Notes under the pieces: model-generated
The model's database searches: none
What the model was told of the DNA's origin: nothing
What the model saw: the letters and a program-made list of their open reading frames with translations, nothing else
Source of the DNA: Pseudahrensia aquimaris
GTDB taxonomy: Bacteria; Pseudomonadota; Alphaproteobacteria; Rhizobiales; Rhizobiaceae
DNA: 64,000 nt
Assembly (NCBI RefSeq): GCF_042676045.1
Contig: NZ_JBHTJV010000002.1
Coordinates: 731,579 to 795,578 of the forward strand
Reading direction: 5' to 3'
Shown here: positions 50,286-62,500 of the stretch, piece after piece
How the letters are laid out: each line of letters begins with the position of its first letter
Numbering within the stretch: the stretch's first letter is position 1
Program-made: the position numbers and the translations under genes

Positions 50286-51239
50286 TCAGCGTACCCTCGG
50301 CATGGGCCTTTCGCTGGCAATGCGCTTTTTGAGCACGTTTTCGCGCCACAGCACGCATAGGCCGGCGCTCAAGATGAGGGCGATGCCCGTCCAAGCGACG
50401 AAGTCTGGCCATTCAACAAAGAAGACGATGCCCCAGACGATGGCCAAGACGAGGGCAAGATATTCGAAGGGTGCAATCGTTGCTGCCGCGCACAAGCGGT
50501 AGGCTTGGCTGATGAGATAGCCGCCGGAGGCGCTGCACAGGCCAACAGCCAGCATGATCATCAAATCGCGCTGGTCGGGCATTACCCAGGCGCGGCTAAG
50601 AAACGAGACGGAGGGGTGGATATCGCTGGCGAATTTGCCATCGCCCGCGATAATGCCGATGGAGCCTGAGACGACGAGGAAAATCAACTGCACGTAAAAT
50701 GCCAACGTTGAGGCTTTTTCAGTAGCGCCGAGTTTGCGTGTGAGCATGTGCAACGTTGCATAGCCAAAGGCCGCCAGCACGGGGAAGATCGCTGCTATCT
50801 GAAACGCTGCTGTGCCCGGCCGCATGATGACGATGGCGCCCACCAAACCGATAACAACGGCCAGCCAGCGGTATGGGCCAACTTTCTCTTTCAGAAAGAT
50901 AACTGAGAACAGGGTGATGACGAGCGGTGACACGAAGAAGATCGCCGTCGCTTCTGCAAGTGGCAGGGCGGCCAGTCCCATAAAGAACACCATGTTGGAC
51001 GCCACGACCGCCAAACCTCTGGCGATGTGCAGCATGGGGTGTTTTGTTTTCAGCAGATGAAAACCGCCTTCCAGCGGAATGATGATCGCCATGGTGATCG
51101 TCAGCGCTGAAAGGGTGCGGAAGAAAACGATCTGGTGCAGGGCGTAGTCTCCTGCGAGAAACTTGATGCCAACATCGTTGAGCGTAAAGGCGACGCTGGC
51201 CCCCATGGCGCATAAGATGCCGAGCGTTGTGCGGTTCAT
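50286..51239 (-). CDS. EamA/DMT-family transporter
   Basis: 317 residues with ten membrane helices and two EamA halves: GILCAMGASVAFTLNDVGIK, LPLAEATAIFFVSPLVITLF and APFEYLALVLAIVWGIVFFV. The pattern resembles RarD/RhtA-like or S-adenosylmethionine-type carriers of the drug/metabolite superfamily. Substrate unknown. It is not close in sequence to the other DMT protein at 42292, so it is not a local duplicate. Confidence 0.9.
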   Translation of the reverse strand: MNRTTLGILCAMGASVAFTLNDVGIKFLAGDYALHQIVFFRTLSALTITMAIIIPLEGGFHLLKTKHPMLHIARGLAVVASNMVFFMGLAALPLAEATAIFFVSPLVITLFSVIFLKEKVGPYRWLAVVIGLVGAIVIMRPGTAAFQIAAIFPVLAAFGYATLHMLTRKLGATEKASTLAFYVQLIFLVVSGSIGIIAGDGKFASDIHPSVSFLSRAWVMPDQRDLMIMLAVGLCSASGGYLISQAYRLCAAATIAPFEYLALVLAIVWGIVFFVEWPDFVAWTGIALILSAGLCVLWRENVLKKRIASERPMPRVR

Positions 51240-51331
51240 CGTGTCATTGTCCTACTGCGCCTCGACAAGCCATAGCAGATGCTTCCAAGCTGCGTCAGCG
51301 ATATTTGATCGGTGCTGCCGAGGAGTGAGAA

Positions 51332-53332
51332 ATGAAGGTCGTGAGCGAGTTTCCGCGCAAAGTGGTGGAATTTCCCGACATGGGCATCATTATGCCTGAC
51401 GGATGCCGCTTGTCTGCCCGCGTTTGGATGCCGGAAGACGCGCGAGACGATCCTGTGCCGGTGATCCTCGAACATCTGCCCTATCGCAAGCGTGACGGGA
51501 CCGTGGTGCGCGACTGCATTAGTCATCCGTGGATGGCGGGTCACGGCTACGCGATCATCCGCACGGATATGCGTGGCAGCGGAGATTCGCAGGGGTTTTT
51601 GGAAGACGAATACACGCAGCAGGAATGGGACGATGCCTGCGGGGTGCTGGAGTGGGCGGCGGCGCAAGAATGGAGCACCGGCAAGGCAGGCATGTGGGGC
51701 ATTTCATGGGGTGGGTTCAATTCGCTTCAGATTGCTGCTCTTCAGCCCCCATCGCTGAAGGCGGTGATTTCCATTTGCTCGACTGTAGACCGATTTGCCG
51801 ACGATATTCACACCAAAGGCGGGTGTCAGTTGATCGAGAATTTTGGTTGGGCCAGCCAGATGCTGTCCTATTCATCTGCTCCGCCCGATCCTGCCTTGGT
51901 TGGTGACGGTTGGGTGGATGCTTGGTTGGAGCGTTTGGAACATCAGCCCTGGTTGTGGTCGATCTGGGCGCGGCATCAACGGCGTGACGATTATTGGAAA
52001 CACGGGTCGGTTTGTGAGGATTACAGCGCGATAAAGACGCCTGTTTTGGCTGTTGGCGGTTGGCACGATGGCTATCGCAATACGATGGCGCATCTGGCGG
52101 AAAACATCAGCGCGCCGGTCAAAGCGATTGCTGGTCCTTGGATTCATAAATATCCGCACATCGCTGCGCCGCAGCCCGCCATTGGGTTCTTACAAGAGGC
52201 CAAGCGTTGGTGGGACCAGTGGCTCAAGGATATCGACACTGGCGTGGAGGCTGATCCGGCCTATCGTGCATGGCTGATGGACTCCCTGCCACCGCAACGG
52301 TGGTGGGACGAGCGGCCCGGACGGTGGATCGCGGAAGCACACTGGCCTTCGTCAAACATTCAGATGCGGCGCCTTCATCTCAATGGCGATGTTCTGGCGC
52401 AAGAAGGGGGGAAAGTGGAGCGGGTGGTTTCATCTCCTTTGGACTGCGGCATGGCCAGTGGAGAGTACTTCCCGTTCACGTTTTCTGATGAGTTCCCAGA
52501 TGAGCAGAGTGAAGATGATGCGCGTTCTGTGTGCTTTGATGGTGCACTGTTGGAAGAGGACATGGATATCGTTGGCGCACTGATTGTGCGGCTTCTTGTG
52601 TCGTGTTCGGCAAAAAGTGGGCAGTTGGCCGTGCGGCTTTGCGACTTACTGCCCGATGGAACGAGCGCATTTATAACGCTTGGCGTTCTTAACCTGACCC
52701 ACCGCGATAGCCATGAATATCCGCAAGCTCTTGTTCCAGATGAGGCCATTGAGGTTGAGATTACGCTTGATCAAATCGCCTATCGGGTGCCCGAGGGCCA
52801 TCGGCTTCGTCTTGCTATATCCAACGCCTATTTTCCATTTATTTGGCCTTCGCCGGAGAAGGGGAGCATCACCATCCATTCTGGCTCGATTGATCTGCCT
52901 GTGCGGCCCCATTCGCACAGCGATGAATGGGTTTTTGAGCCGCCGGAAGGCGCTTTGCCCTGGCGACACGAGGTTTTGCGGGAGGCAAACTACCGTCGCA
53001 GCGTCGAGCGAGACCCCAATAGCGGGCGTGTGGCGATGATTATCGAATGTGACAACGGCGAAAACCGTGACAGCGACCACGGCCTGATTTCCGGCTCATG
53101 GACCAGAGAGCGCTTTAGCGTCCATCCTGAAAATCCAGATTCAGCCAGCGCCGAGATCGAGTGGGAAGCGACCGGCGGGCGCGAAGGGGCGATGTGGCGA
53201 ACAAGGACGTTCAGCAGCATGACGTGCGATGCAGTACAGTTTCGCACGAATGCCCGCATTGAGGCTTGGTTGAACGGCGAAACCGTTTTCGAGAAGGATA
53301 TCAGCGACACAGTTGAGCGGGATATGGTTTAG
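51332..53332 (+). CDS. CocE/NonD-family hydrolase (peptidase S15-like)
   Basis: 666 residues, with GAGGAG 8 nt before the ATG. The N-terminal alpha/beta hydrolase domain has the nucleophile Ser125 in MWGISWGGFNSLQI, with a GGWHDGY acid loop and a later GPWIHKYPH catalytic His. The C-terminal half is the jelly-roll X-Pro dipeptidyl-peptidase domain (about 320-560). The family cleaves amides or esters, including Xaa-Pro peptides and cocaine-like esters. No signal peptide. Near peptide transport and gamma-glutamyltransferase genes, a peptide-degrading role is plausible but not proven. Confidence 0.88.
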   Translation: MKVVSEFPRKVVEFPDMGIIMPDGCRLSARVWMPEDARDDPVPVILEHLPYRKRDGTVVRDCISHPWMAGHGYAIIRTDMRGSGDSQGFLEDEYTQQEWDDACGVLEWAAAQEWSTGKAGMWGISWGGFNSLQIAALQPPSLKAVISICSTVDRFADDIHTKGGCQLIENFGWASQMLSYSSAPPDPALVGDGWVDAWLERLEHQPWLWSIWARHQRRDDYWKHGSVCEDYSAIKTPVLAVGGWHDGYRNTMAHLAENISAPVKAIAGPWIHKYPHIAAPQPAIGFLQEAKRWWDQWLKDIDTGVEADPAYRAWLMDSLPPQRWWDERPGRWIAEAHWPSSNIQMRRLHLNGDVLAQEGGKVERVVSSPLDCGMASGEYFPFTFSDEFPDEQSEDDARSVCFDGALLEEDMDIVGALIVRLLVSCSAKSGQLAVRLCDLLPDGTSAFITLGVLNLTHRDSHEYPQALVPDEAIEVEITLDQIAYRVPEGHRLRLAISNAYFPFIWPSPEKGSITIHSGSIDLPVRPHSHSDEWVFEPPEGALPWRHEVLREANYRRSVERDPNSGRVAMIIECDNGENRDSDHGLISGSWTRERFSVHPENPDSASAEIEWEATGGREGAMWRTRTFSSMTCDAVQFRTNARIEAWLNGETVFEKDISDTVERDMV

Positions 53333-53358
53333 GTCGAAATTCCGAACCAACTAGTACG

Positions 53359-55131
53359 TTATTTCCCTAAAACTATGCCCTCGCGACGTGGATCAGCCCC
53401 CCCGCTTAAACCTTCTGGTGTGATGGAAATGGCGTGCAATCCGGAGTTAAGCTCTCTGATATTCGTCTTGAAACCAAGGGCTTGCAGCGAAGGTTCAAAC
53501 GCTTCCGCGCTGGTGCCTTTCTCTAGATCGTATGTGCCGAAGCGGTTCACCAGATGTGGCCGGGCAATCGCTTGTTGAATGTTTTCGCCCCACGCCAAAT
53601 GGGCGATGATAGCGTTGGCTACATAGGGAATGATGCGGCTGCCGCCTGGAGAGCCGATAACCAAGACGGGTTTCCCCTCTTTCATGACGATTGTGGGTGA
53701 CATGGACGAACGAGGCCGTTTGCCGGGTTCAACGCGGTTGGCAATGGGTTTGCCATTTCGTTCTGGGCGGAAGGAGAAATCGGTCAGTTCGTTGTTGAGC
53801 AAAAAGCCGTTGGTCATAAGCCGCGAGCCGAAGCCGTTTTCGATGGTTGTGGTCATTGAAACGATGTTGCCTTGCGCATCGACAATGGAAAGATGTGAGG
53901 TTGAAGGGAGTTCCAAAGACTCATCATCTGCACGGGGCAGGGCGGCATCGTCCCATTCAGGTTCACCAACGGGGGCTTTTTCGAGCGCTTTTTCGATCTT
54001 CAGCAGTCGGGAACGAGCATCGGTATAGCTCTGTTTTAACAGGCCTTTTGTCGGCATTTTGATGAAATCGCTGTCTGCCATATAGCGGCCGCGGTCCGCG
54101 AAGGCGAGACGGCTTGCATCGCCGATCAAGCGCCAAGTTTGAGCATCGTCAGGTGAGCGGGTTTCGATTTTCCACGGTTCAACAATCTGCAAAATTTGCC
54201 CGAGTGTGAGCGCACCTGAAGAAGGTGGTCCCATGCCGCAAACATTGTAAGCGAGGAATTTTGCGCAAACGGCTGGCCGTTCTTTCGCCTGATAGGCGTT
54301 AAAATCCGCTTGCTCCAACAAGCCCGGATTGGCGCTGAAACCTTTGACTGTGCTGATTATGTCCGTGGCGATCTGACCCTGATAGAAAGGTCGGGAACGT
54401 TCGTTTAAAAACGCTTTCAGTGTATCTGCGTATGCCGGGTTTTGTAGCCTTACCCCCATTTTCAGTGGCTGTCCGTTTGGCAGAAAATAAGCGGCACTTG
54501 GTGCGTGGCGCGCAAGGCTTTCTGCGTTGCGTTCGATAAGGCCTGAGAGGCGGGAGGAGACGATAAAGCCGTTTTCAGCCAAGGGTATTGCATCATCGAA
54601 AAGCGCGGACCATTCAAGCTCGCCCCATTTGCTGTGCATCGTGTCGAGGAGGGCAGGTGTTCCAGGTGTTCCGACCGATCTTCCGCCGATTACTGCATCA
54701 AAGAACTTGAGAGGCTCTCCATCGGCTGAAAGGAACAGATTGCTGTCTGCTGCCAGCGGCGCGGTTTCGCGGCCATCGAGTGTGGTGAGGCGCTGGGTTG
54801 TTGCGTTGTAGTGGACAACGAAAGCGCCACCACCCAGACCGGACGATTGCGGCTCTATCAGCCCCAGAACCAATTGTGCAGCTATTGCTGCATCTGCAGC
54901 ACTTCCGCCCTTTGCAAGAACGTTCGCGGCCGCGTTTGCGGCATAGGGATTGGCGACTGACACCATCCACGATTTCGACTTCACGGGTTGGATTGCGCGC
55001 TTTGCGGCCAGCGAAGTTGTGGCTTCTGGGGCGACTTCATCGGCTGCTTGTTGGGCAAATAACGGGCTAGAAAGCGCCAAAATGGCCGTTAAAACAATTG
55101 TTGCTCGAAAAACTTTTCGGGAGTCTGTCAT
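53359..55131 (-). CDS. ggt: Gamma-glutamyltransferase
   Basis: 590 residues with a signal peptide (ATIVLTAILALSSPLFA) and self-processing Ntn-hydrolase fold. The nucleophile, exposed by autocleavage, is Thr411 in LPSTSHLSIVD; the flanking substrate residues are TTTIENGFGSRLMTNGFLLN and the family segment GKRPRSSMSPTIV. It cleaves or transfers the gamma-glutamyl group of glutathione in the periplasm, feeding cysteine and glutamate recovery. Single gene, convergent with the CocE-like gene. Confidence 0.95.
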   Translation of the reverse strand: MTDSRKVFRATIVLTAILALSSPLFAQQAADEVAPEATTSLAAKRAIQPVKSKSWMVSVANPYAANAAANVLAKGGSAADAAIAAQLVLGLIEPQSSGLGGGAFVVHYNATTQRLTTLDGRETAPLAADSNLFLSADGEPLKFFDAVIGGRSVGTPGTPALLDTMHSKWGELEWSALFDDAIPLAENGFIVSSRLSGLIERNAESLARHAPSAAYFLPNGQPLKMGVRLQNPAYADTLKAFLNERSRPFYQGQIATDIISTVKGFSANPGLLEQADFNAYQAKERPAVCAKFLAYNVCGMGPPSSGALTLGQILQIVEPWKIETRSPDDAQTWRLIGDASRLAFADRGRYMADSDFIKMPTKGLLKQSYTDARSRLLKIEKALEKAPVGEPEWDDAALPRADDESLELPSTSHLSIVDAQGNIVSMTTTIENGFGSRLMTNGFLLNNELTDFSFRPERNGKPIANRVEPGKRPRSSMSPTIVMKEGKPVLVIGSPGGSRIIPYVANAIIAHLAWGENIQQAIARPHLVNRFGTYDLEKGTSAEAFEPSLQALGFKTNIRELNSGLHAISITPEGLSGGADPRREGIVLGK

Positions 55132-55278
55132 ATTTATCAGTTCCTTAAATAAGTTGATCGAAAACCATCATCTGTTCAGGTCGATTCGGCCTCGGAACAT
55201 TAACCATATTGTGGTAGGCTGTTGGTATCGTCGGCATGAGTTTTTCTTGCGTGGTCGCGATGGGTTGGAGTGGTTAGA

Positions 55279-56352
55279 ATGCTAGAAGAGCGGAAGCAGG
55301 TCAAAACTGCTTCCTCTATGATCGGCGCCGACCGGGGGCGGCTGGTCGCTGAGGTGAGTATGAAAGTCTTCGGCCAAGCTCCGAAACGCGTTGCGTTTCC
55401 GGGCGGTAGAAGCCGCAATACGTTCTTGATTGATCTTGGCGATGAAAGCTGGATTTTATCTCAGCGTGAAACCTCCGAGGCTGCAGCACTGGAAGCTGTG
55501 GCGCTACAATATCTCGCCCGAACGGGTCACACCCCTAAATTCAAAGCCATATGCGGTCGATGGACCGTCCAAGAATATGTTCCCGGCACGCGACTGCCGA
55601 TTGCGCTTGATGCTTCACTATCGATGGCTGAACGGGTTGAGATGGTTGGGGAAGCGCTGGAAGCTCTGTTGCGCATTCAACATATTGGTCGGTGCGGCCC
55701 ATTATTCGACAAAGCGCCAGTTATTGGCGCTGATTTGGATTGGTTCGTGCAGAGCGCGCGGGGCGCTCGCATGCTGTCAAAGCAACTTGGCGTAAAACCT
55801 CCGAATGTGAATGAACATGCGATTGGTGAAGCATTGTGCGGGCCGCGAAACGATTTCATCAAGTTCGACGCCCGACCAGGCAATGCACTAAGAGATGGAC
55901 ACCGTACCGTTTGGTTCGATTGGGAAGATTGTGGCCGTGGCAACGCGCTGGAAGATCTTGTATTCGTCTTATGTGATGAATGGATGATGTTAGACGAAAG
56001 GGCGGAAACGCAGTTGATTGACACTTATCTCTCAGCATTTGCGCCAAAGTTATCCACAGGTGCTGCCACGCGACAATTTGTGCTATATGGCACTGTTCAC
56101 ATGTGCGAGCGCGTGCGACGCTGCATACACATGAACGTGCGCCAACAGGGCTGGTGTGATCGAAACACAAGTCTAGCTGGCGATGGCACGGGAAACACGC
56201 CGGCTGAAATAGCACGGCTGTGCGACCGTCTGAGCCGCTGGGCTGACCGAACACCCCAGACGCGCGGTTATGTCGATTGGATCAAAGATATCAGCAGCTT
56301 CTTTGAGCTGCAGACTGGAAAGCAAACACACGCAGCCTCGTTGGCTGCATAA
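55279..56352 (+). CDS. Aminoglycoside-phosphotransferase-fold kinase
   Basis: 357 residues from ATG 55279; an upstream GTG at 55270 is possible. The kinase fold is recognised by the Brenner-like motif FDARPGNAL (catalytic Asp and Asn) and VWFDWEDCGRGNALEDL (metal-binding Asp). The N-lobe is short: SRNTFLIDLGDESWILSQRE. Family members phosphorylate sugars, choline or antibiotics; no resistance role can be claimed. The substrate is unknown and it stands alone between ggt and the giant adhesin. Confidence 0.75.
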   Translation: MLEERKQVKTASSMIGADRGRLVAEVSMKVFGQAPKRVAFPGGRSRNTFLIDLGDESWILSQRETSEAAALEAVALQYLARTGHTPKFKAICGRWTVQEYVPGTRLPIALDASLSMAERVEMVGEALEALLRIQHIGRCGPLFDKAPVIGADLDWFVQSARGARMLSKQLGVKPPNVNEHAIGEALCGPRNDFIKFDARPGNALRDGHRTVWFDWEDCGRGNALEDLVFVLCDEWMMLDERAETQLIDTYLSAFAPKLSTGAATRQFVLYGTVHMCERVRRCIHMNVRQQGWCDRNTSLAGDGTGNTPAEIARLCDRLSRWADRTPQTRGYVDWIKDISSFFELQTGKQTHAASLAA

Positions 56353-56515
56353 CGTAACGTAAATCAAGGAATAGAGTGTAGGAGACGAGGCGGAAGCAAA
56401 GCAGGGGATCTGGCGGACCAACCAAAAACAGGTTGGATAAGATTTAGATCAAATTTTATTCAAATTAAGTATTAAATTGAGTAAATCCCCAGCAATTAGG
56501 GTTAAAGCCGAGTTT

Positions 56516-56544
56516 TTTACACAACAGTATTTCTCTATTATATG
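56516..56544 (+). promoter_or_regulatory. Candidate promoter of the giant repeat-protein gene
   Basis: TTTACA at 56516-56521 and TATATG at 56539-56544 are separated by 17 bp in an AT-rich 220-bp gap. The 5' leader would be about 25-30 nt and contains AGGAGG at 56561-56566, a near-perfect ribosome-binding site, 10 nt before the ATG. Confidence 0.45.
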
Positions 56545-56575
56545 AAGTGGCTTCCACTTTAGGAGGGTAATCCAA

Positions 56576-59500
56576 ATGACCACGACCACCACACAGAACA
56601 TCACATGGTTCGAATTCACCGCCGAAGCCCACGGCAGTGGTTCAGGTTCGAAAGGCTCAGGCTCTAGTTCCTCGAAGGGAACTGGCTCTGGTTCGAAAGG
56701 CTCGGCGGGTAGCGCCCATCCGCTTTCGCGCTTCGATACTGGTCAGGGGATTATCAGGCTGACGGACGGTAACGACCATATCGCTAACGACAGCAGCATT
56801 GATGATTTGATCGACGGTCGGGGTGGTCACGACTCGTTTGTCATTCATGCTCATTCAGCAGGATTTGAATTCATTGATCGCGGTCAAGGCGTCGTTGAAG
56901 TTGTAAAAGGTCATTCGACATACGCGTACCTGTATGACGTTGAAAAGATTAAGTTCAACGACACGACGGTCGATATTTCGCACATTGCCAGCGACGCATC
57001 CGGTTCGGCGTCGGGCTCCAAGGCGTCTGGTTCTGGCTCCAAAGGCTCAGCATCTGGTTCGAAGGCTTCTGGTTCCGGTTCCAAAGGTTCGGCTTCGGGT
57101 TCCAAGGCTTCTGGTTCCGGTTCCAAAGGCTCGGCTTCGGGTTCCAAGGCTTCTGGTTCCGGTTCCAGAGGTTCGGCTTCGGGTACTAAGGCTTCCGGTT
57201 CGGGCTCTAAAGGTTCGGCTTCAGGCTCCAAAGCATCTGGTTCTGGCTCAGGCTCAAAAGCTTCGGGCTCGGGTTCAAAGGGTTCTGGTTCGGGTTCCGG
57301 CTCCGCAGGGTCTGCAGCCAGCGGCATGGGTTGGATTAAGGGCCGTCTGTCGTTTGACGACGACAAAGATGACACTGAAATCAACACCGTTGGTGGTGGC
57401 TTTGACAGCGGCCTCGGCGGTCGCCTCGTCCAACTGAAAGATGCGCACGGCAATGTGGTTGCTGAGACGCATACAGACGGTGACGGCAAATATCAGTTCG
57501 ACGTGGCTCCAGGGCAATATGTTGTTCAATTCCCGGAAGTGAACGGTCTCGTCTTCGCCAAGGAAGATCAGGGCGGCGATCCAACGGTGGATTCCGACGC
57601 CAATGTGGACACTGGACTGGGTTTCGTCATTCATCTGGCGGATGGTCAAACCGTCAAAGACGTTGATGCGAGCTATCAGCACGCACCCGGCGCTATCGGT
57701 TGGATCAAAGGCACCGTTTCTAAAGACGACGACTTCGACGACACGCAGGTCAACACCGTCAAGAACGATAACAACGACAACCACGACGTTGGCATCGGTG
57801 GCGTTAAAGTCGAAATCTTTAAAGAAGACGGCACCAAATTCGGTGAAACGACGACCAACGCTAACGGCATGTATCAGTTCGACGTGCCGGAAGGTAACTA
57901 TTACATTCAGTTCCCGGACATGCCGGGCATGGGTTTTGCTGACAAAGATGTTGGTAACGAAGCTTCCGATTCTGACGCCAATGCAGACGGTCGCACAGAC
58001 CTATTCCACATCGCCGGTGGCGAGACGAAGATGGATATCGACGTTAGCTATCAAAACAACAATGCGTGGATCAAAGGCACTGTCTCAAAAGACGATGACT
58101 ACGACGACACGCAGGTTAACACCGTCAAGAACGATAACAACGACGACCTCGACACAGGCATCCCTCATGTGAAGGTTGAATTGTTTACGGAAGACGGGAC
58201 GAAAGTCGCTGAAACGACCACCAATGCAAACGGCAATTATCAGTTCGATGTTCCAGCCGGGAGCTACTATGTCCAGTTCCCTGAGATGCAGGGCATGGGC
58301 TTTGCCGATAAAGACGTTGGCAACGGCGCGACAGACTCCGATGCAAATGCTGATGGCCGCACCGATGTTTTCCATGTGAATCCTGGTGAGGCGATCAAAA
58401 ACATTGACGTCAGCTATCAGAACAACAACGCCTGGATTAAAGGCAGCGTTACCAAGGATGACGATCAGGACAACACACAGGTTAACACTGTTGGTGGCGG
58501 GCTTGATGAAGGTATTCAGGGCGTCAAGGTTCAACTGATCAACGAGAACGGCGATGTTGTGCGTGAAACCACGACAAATGCTGACGGTCGCTACCAGTTC
58601 GACGCTCCTGCTGGCACCTACAAGGTTGTCGTTGAGAGCATGGATGGCATGGTCTTCGCCCAACAAAACGTTGGTGGTGACGAAGCTGTCGACTCTGACG
58701 TAAACGCTGATGGTGAAACGGAATTCTTCACCGTTGATCGCGGCGAAACCAAAGCTGATGTTGACGCAAGTGTTATAAACACCGCTCACATCGCTGGCGT
58801 GCTTTCCAATGATGTGGATGGTGACAACACCGAAGCAGGAAACATTTTCGAGGGCTTTGGCGGCCTAACCGTTGAACTCTACAAAGCTGACGGCACATTT
58901 GTCGGTTCGCAGGTCACAGACGACGCGGGCGCTTACAAATTCGATGTTCTGGAAGGCGACTACTATGTGCAGTTCCCAGAAGTTGACGGCTTCCGCTTCG
59001 CGCTGAAAGACGTCGGCGGCGATCCTACGGTGGATTCCGACGGCGACAGCGATGGCGACACTGCCGGACGCACCAGCACGTTCTTCGCAACAGGCGATTT
59101 GCAGCTGAATATTGACCAGAGCTACCAGAGTACCAACACAACCGACGCGGTTGATGATAACGCCACGACTCCGTTTGGCGAAGAGGTGGAAATCAATGTT
59201 CTAGCTAACGACAGCGATCCAGAAGGCGATGATTTTGACATCACCGACTTCGATCAACCTGCAAACGGCACGGTCACCATCAATGCCGATGGCAACTTCG
59301 TTTACACGCCGAATGCTGGCTTTGAGGGTGACGACACGTTCACCTACACAATTACCGACGAGAATGGTGCAACCGATACTGCAACCGTGACTGTAACCGT
59401 TGGTGCAAACAGCGTTGATGCCGTTGATGACGTTGCGGATACCGAATTTGGTGAAGCGATTACAATTGACGTTCGTGAAAACGACACTGATCTTCAGGGC

Positions 59501-62500
59501 GATGACTTCACTGTTACCGACTTTGAACAGCCAGCAAATGGCACGGTCACGATCGATGCTGATGGCAACCTCGTCTACACGCCGGATGCCGGTTTCGAGG
59601 GCGATGACACGTTCACCTACACGATTACTGATGAATTCGGTGCGAGCGATAGCGCCACCGTAACGGTCTCTGTCGGCGCCAACACGGTTGACGCGGTTGA
59701 AGACGCAGAAATGACCGATTTCGATACCCCGGTCACGATTGATGTGACCGACAACGATGTCGATCCGAACGGCAACACGTTCGAAATCACCGATTTCGAC
59801 ACCACCAGTGCCGAAGGTGGAACGGTAACAGAAGACGCCGATGGCAATCTGGTTTACACCCCTGCGGCCGGCTTCGCTGGTACAGATACGTTCGAATACA
59901 CAATCACGGACGAATTTGGTGCAACCGACACCACAACTGTGACTGTCACCGTCAAAGGCGACACGGCCACAGACGCCGTAGATGATACCGCTCAGACCAA
60001 CACTGGCGAGGCCGTCGACATTGACGTGCTCGCAAACGATGACACTGGCGTAACCATCACAGCCATCGACCCAACATCCGATGAGGGCGGCACGATTGTG
60101 CTGAATGCCGACGGCACGGTGACCTACACGCCTGCTGATGGTTTCACGGGAACAGACACATTTGAATACACGATCACGGACGAATTCGGTAACACCGATA
60201 CGGCGACCGTGACTGTGGAAGTCAACGGCACGAATGCCGAAGACGACATGGCGATGACGCGCAAAGATAATCCAGTCGAGTTCAACATTTTCGACAACGA
60301 TATCGATGCAGAAGGCGATGACTTCACCATCCTGACGCGCACCGAGCCGGATAACGGAACAGTAACGATTGATGCAGACGGCAATGCGGTCTACACGCCC
60401 GTTCCTGGTTTTGTTGGCACAGACACGTTCTCCTACGTCATCATCGACGATAAAGGCGCAACCGCTGAAGCTATCGTTACGATTGTTGTGAAAGCCAACG
60501 ATGTAAACGCCATTGATGACGAAGATGCGACCGACAAGAACACGCCAATCACCATCGATGTTTTGGCTAACGATGAAGACGACCAGGGCGACACGTTCGA
60601 AGTTACTGACTTCACCGATGGCGCGAACGGCACCGTCACTGAAAACGCTGATGGTACGCTTACCTATACGCCTGACGATGGCTTTGTGGGCACCGACACG
60701 TTTGAATACACCATCACCGACGAATTTGGCGCGACCGACACGGCCACTGTGACCGTAACGATCGCCGACAACGTGGTGATCGCGCGCGACGATATCGCCG
60801 ATACCCGACAGGACGAATCCGTCGATATCGATGTGCTCAACAATGACGAAGATCCAGAAGGCGATGCCTTCGACGTGACGGACTTCGACATGACCACCGC
60901 CAATGGTGGCACGATCACGCAGAATCCTGATGGCACGTTGAAATACACACCTGCTGCCGGCTTCTCCGGCGAGGATTCGTTCGAATACACAATCACCGAC
61001 GACAACGGTAATACGGATACCGCTACGGTTACCGTGACGATCGAAGAGAACACGGTTGAAGCTGAGGATGATTCCGAGGTCACCGACTTCGAAACACCAG
61101 TCGTTATTGATGTGCTTGGAAACGATAGTGATGAGCAGGGCGACACGTTTGAAGTCAGTGACTTCGATGATACGTCGGCCAACGGCGGTACAATCACCGA
61201 GAACGCCGACGGCACGCTTACGTACACACCAGCCGACGGCTTCGAGGGCACGGACACATTCGAATACACGATTACGGATGCTAAGGGCGCGACTGATACC
61301 GCGATCGTGACGGTGACAGTGGGCGAATCCGCCTTGCCGCCGGTTGCCGAAGACGACACGGGCACGACGGACAACGATACGCCGGTTGTGCTTGATCTTC
61401 TGGGCAATGACGACGATCCGGACGGTGACAATGCCAACCTGACGATCACGGAGATCGACGGCCAGCCGATCCAGCCTGGTGAGACGGTTGACGTTGCCAA
61501 CGGCACGGTGACGCTGAACGACGACGGAACGGTGACGTTCACGCCGGAAGACGGCTTCACGGGCGATGCTACGTTCGACTACACGGTTGAAGACGAAGAC
61601 GGCCTGACGGACACAGGCACTGTGACGGTTGCTGTGTCTGACAACACGGTTGATGCGGTCGATGACGACGCAACAACAGACTTCAACACGCCTGTGGCGA
61701 TTGATGTTCTGGGCAATGACACGGATCCTGAAGGCGATACGTTCGAGGTCACGGACTTCGACGCGACGTCTGCCCAGGGCGGTACGGTTACCGAGAACGC
61801 CGATGGCACGCTGAACTACACGCCAGCTGACGGCTTTGAAGGCACGGATACGTTCGAATACACAATCACGGACGCCAACGGTAACACCGACACGGCGACG
61901 GTGACTGTTACGGTGGGCGAGTCCGCCTTGCCGCCGGTTGCCGAAGACGACACGGGCACGACGGACAACGATACGCCGGTTGTGCTTGATCTTCTGGGCA
62001 ATGATGACGATCCGGACGGTGACAATGCGAACCTGACGATCACTGAGATCGACGGCCAGCCGATCCAGCCTGGCGAGACGGTTGACGTTGCCAACGGCAC
62101 GGTGACGCTGAACGACGACGGCACGGTGACGTTCACTCCGGAAGACGGCTTCACGGGCGATGCTGTGTTTGAGTACACGGTTGAGGACGAAGACGGCCTG
62201 ACGGACACGGGTTCTGTGACGGTTGCTGTGTCTGACAACACGGTCGATGCGGTTGATGACGACGCAACAACAGACTTCAACACGCCGATTGCGATTGATG
62301 TTCTGGGCAACGACACGGATCCGGAAGGCGATACGTTCGAGGTCACGGACTTCGACGACACGTCGGCCAATGGTGGCACAATCACCGAGAACGCCGACGG
62401 CACGCTGAACTACACGCCAGCCGACGGCTTTGAAGGCACGGACACGTTCGAATACACGATCACGGATGCCAACGGTAACACCGACACGGCGACGGTGACT

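Noticed and set aside
57000..57320. CRISPR-like periodic repeats
   Set aside because: The repeats are coding, in frame, have no unique spacers and no cas genes are nearby.
56911..57489. Minus-strand frame encoding a Glu/Pro-rich repetitive protein
   Set aside because: It is the reverse complement of the Ser/Gly/Lys linker; the repeat periodicity comes from the sense protein and there is no ribosome-binding site.
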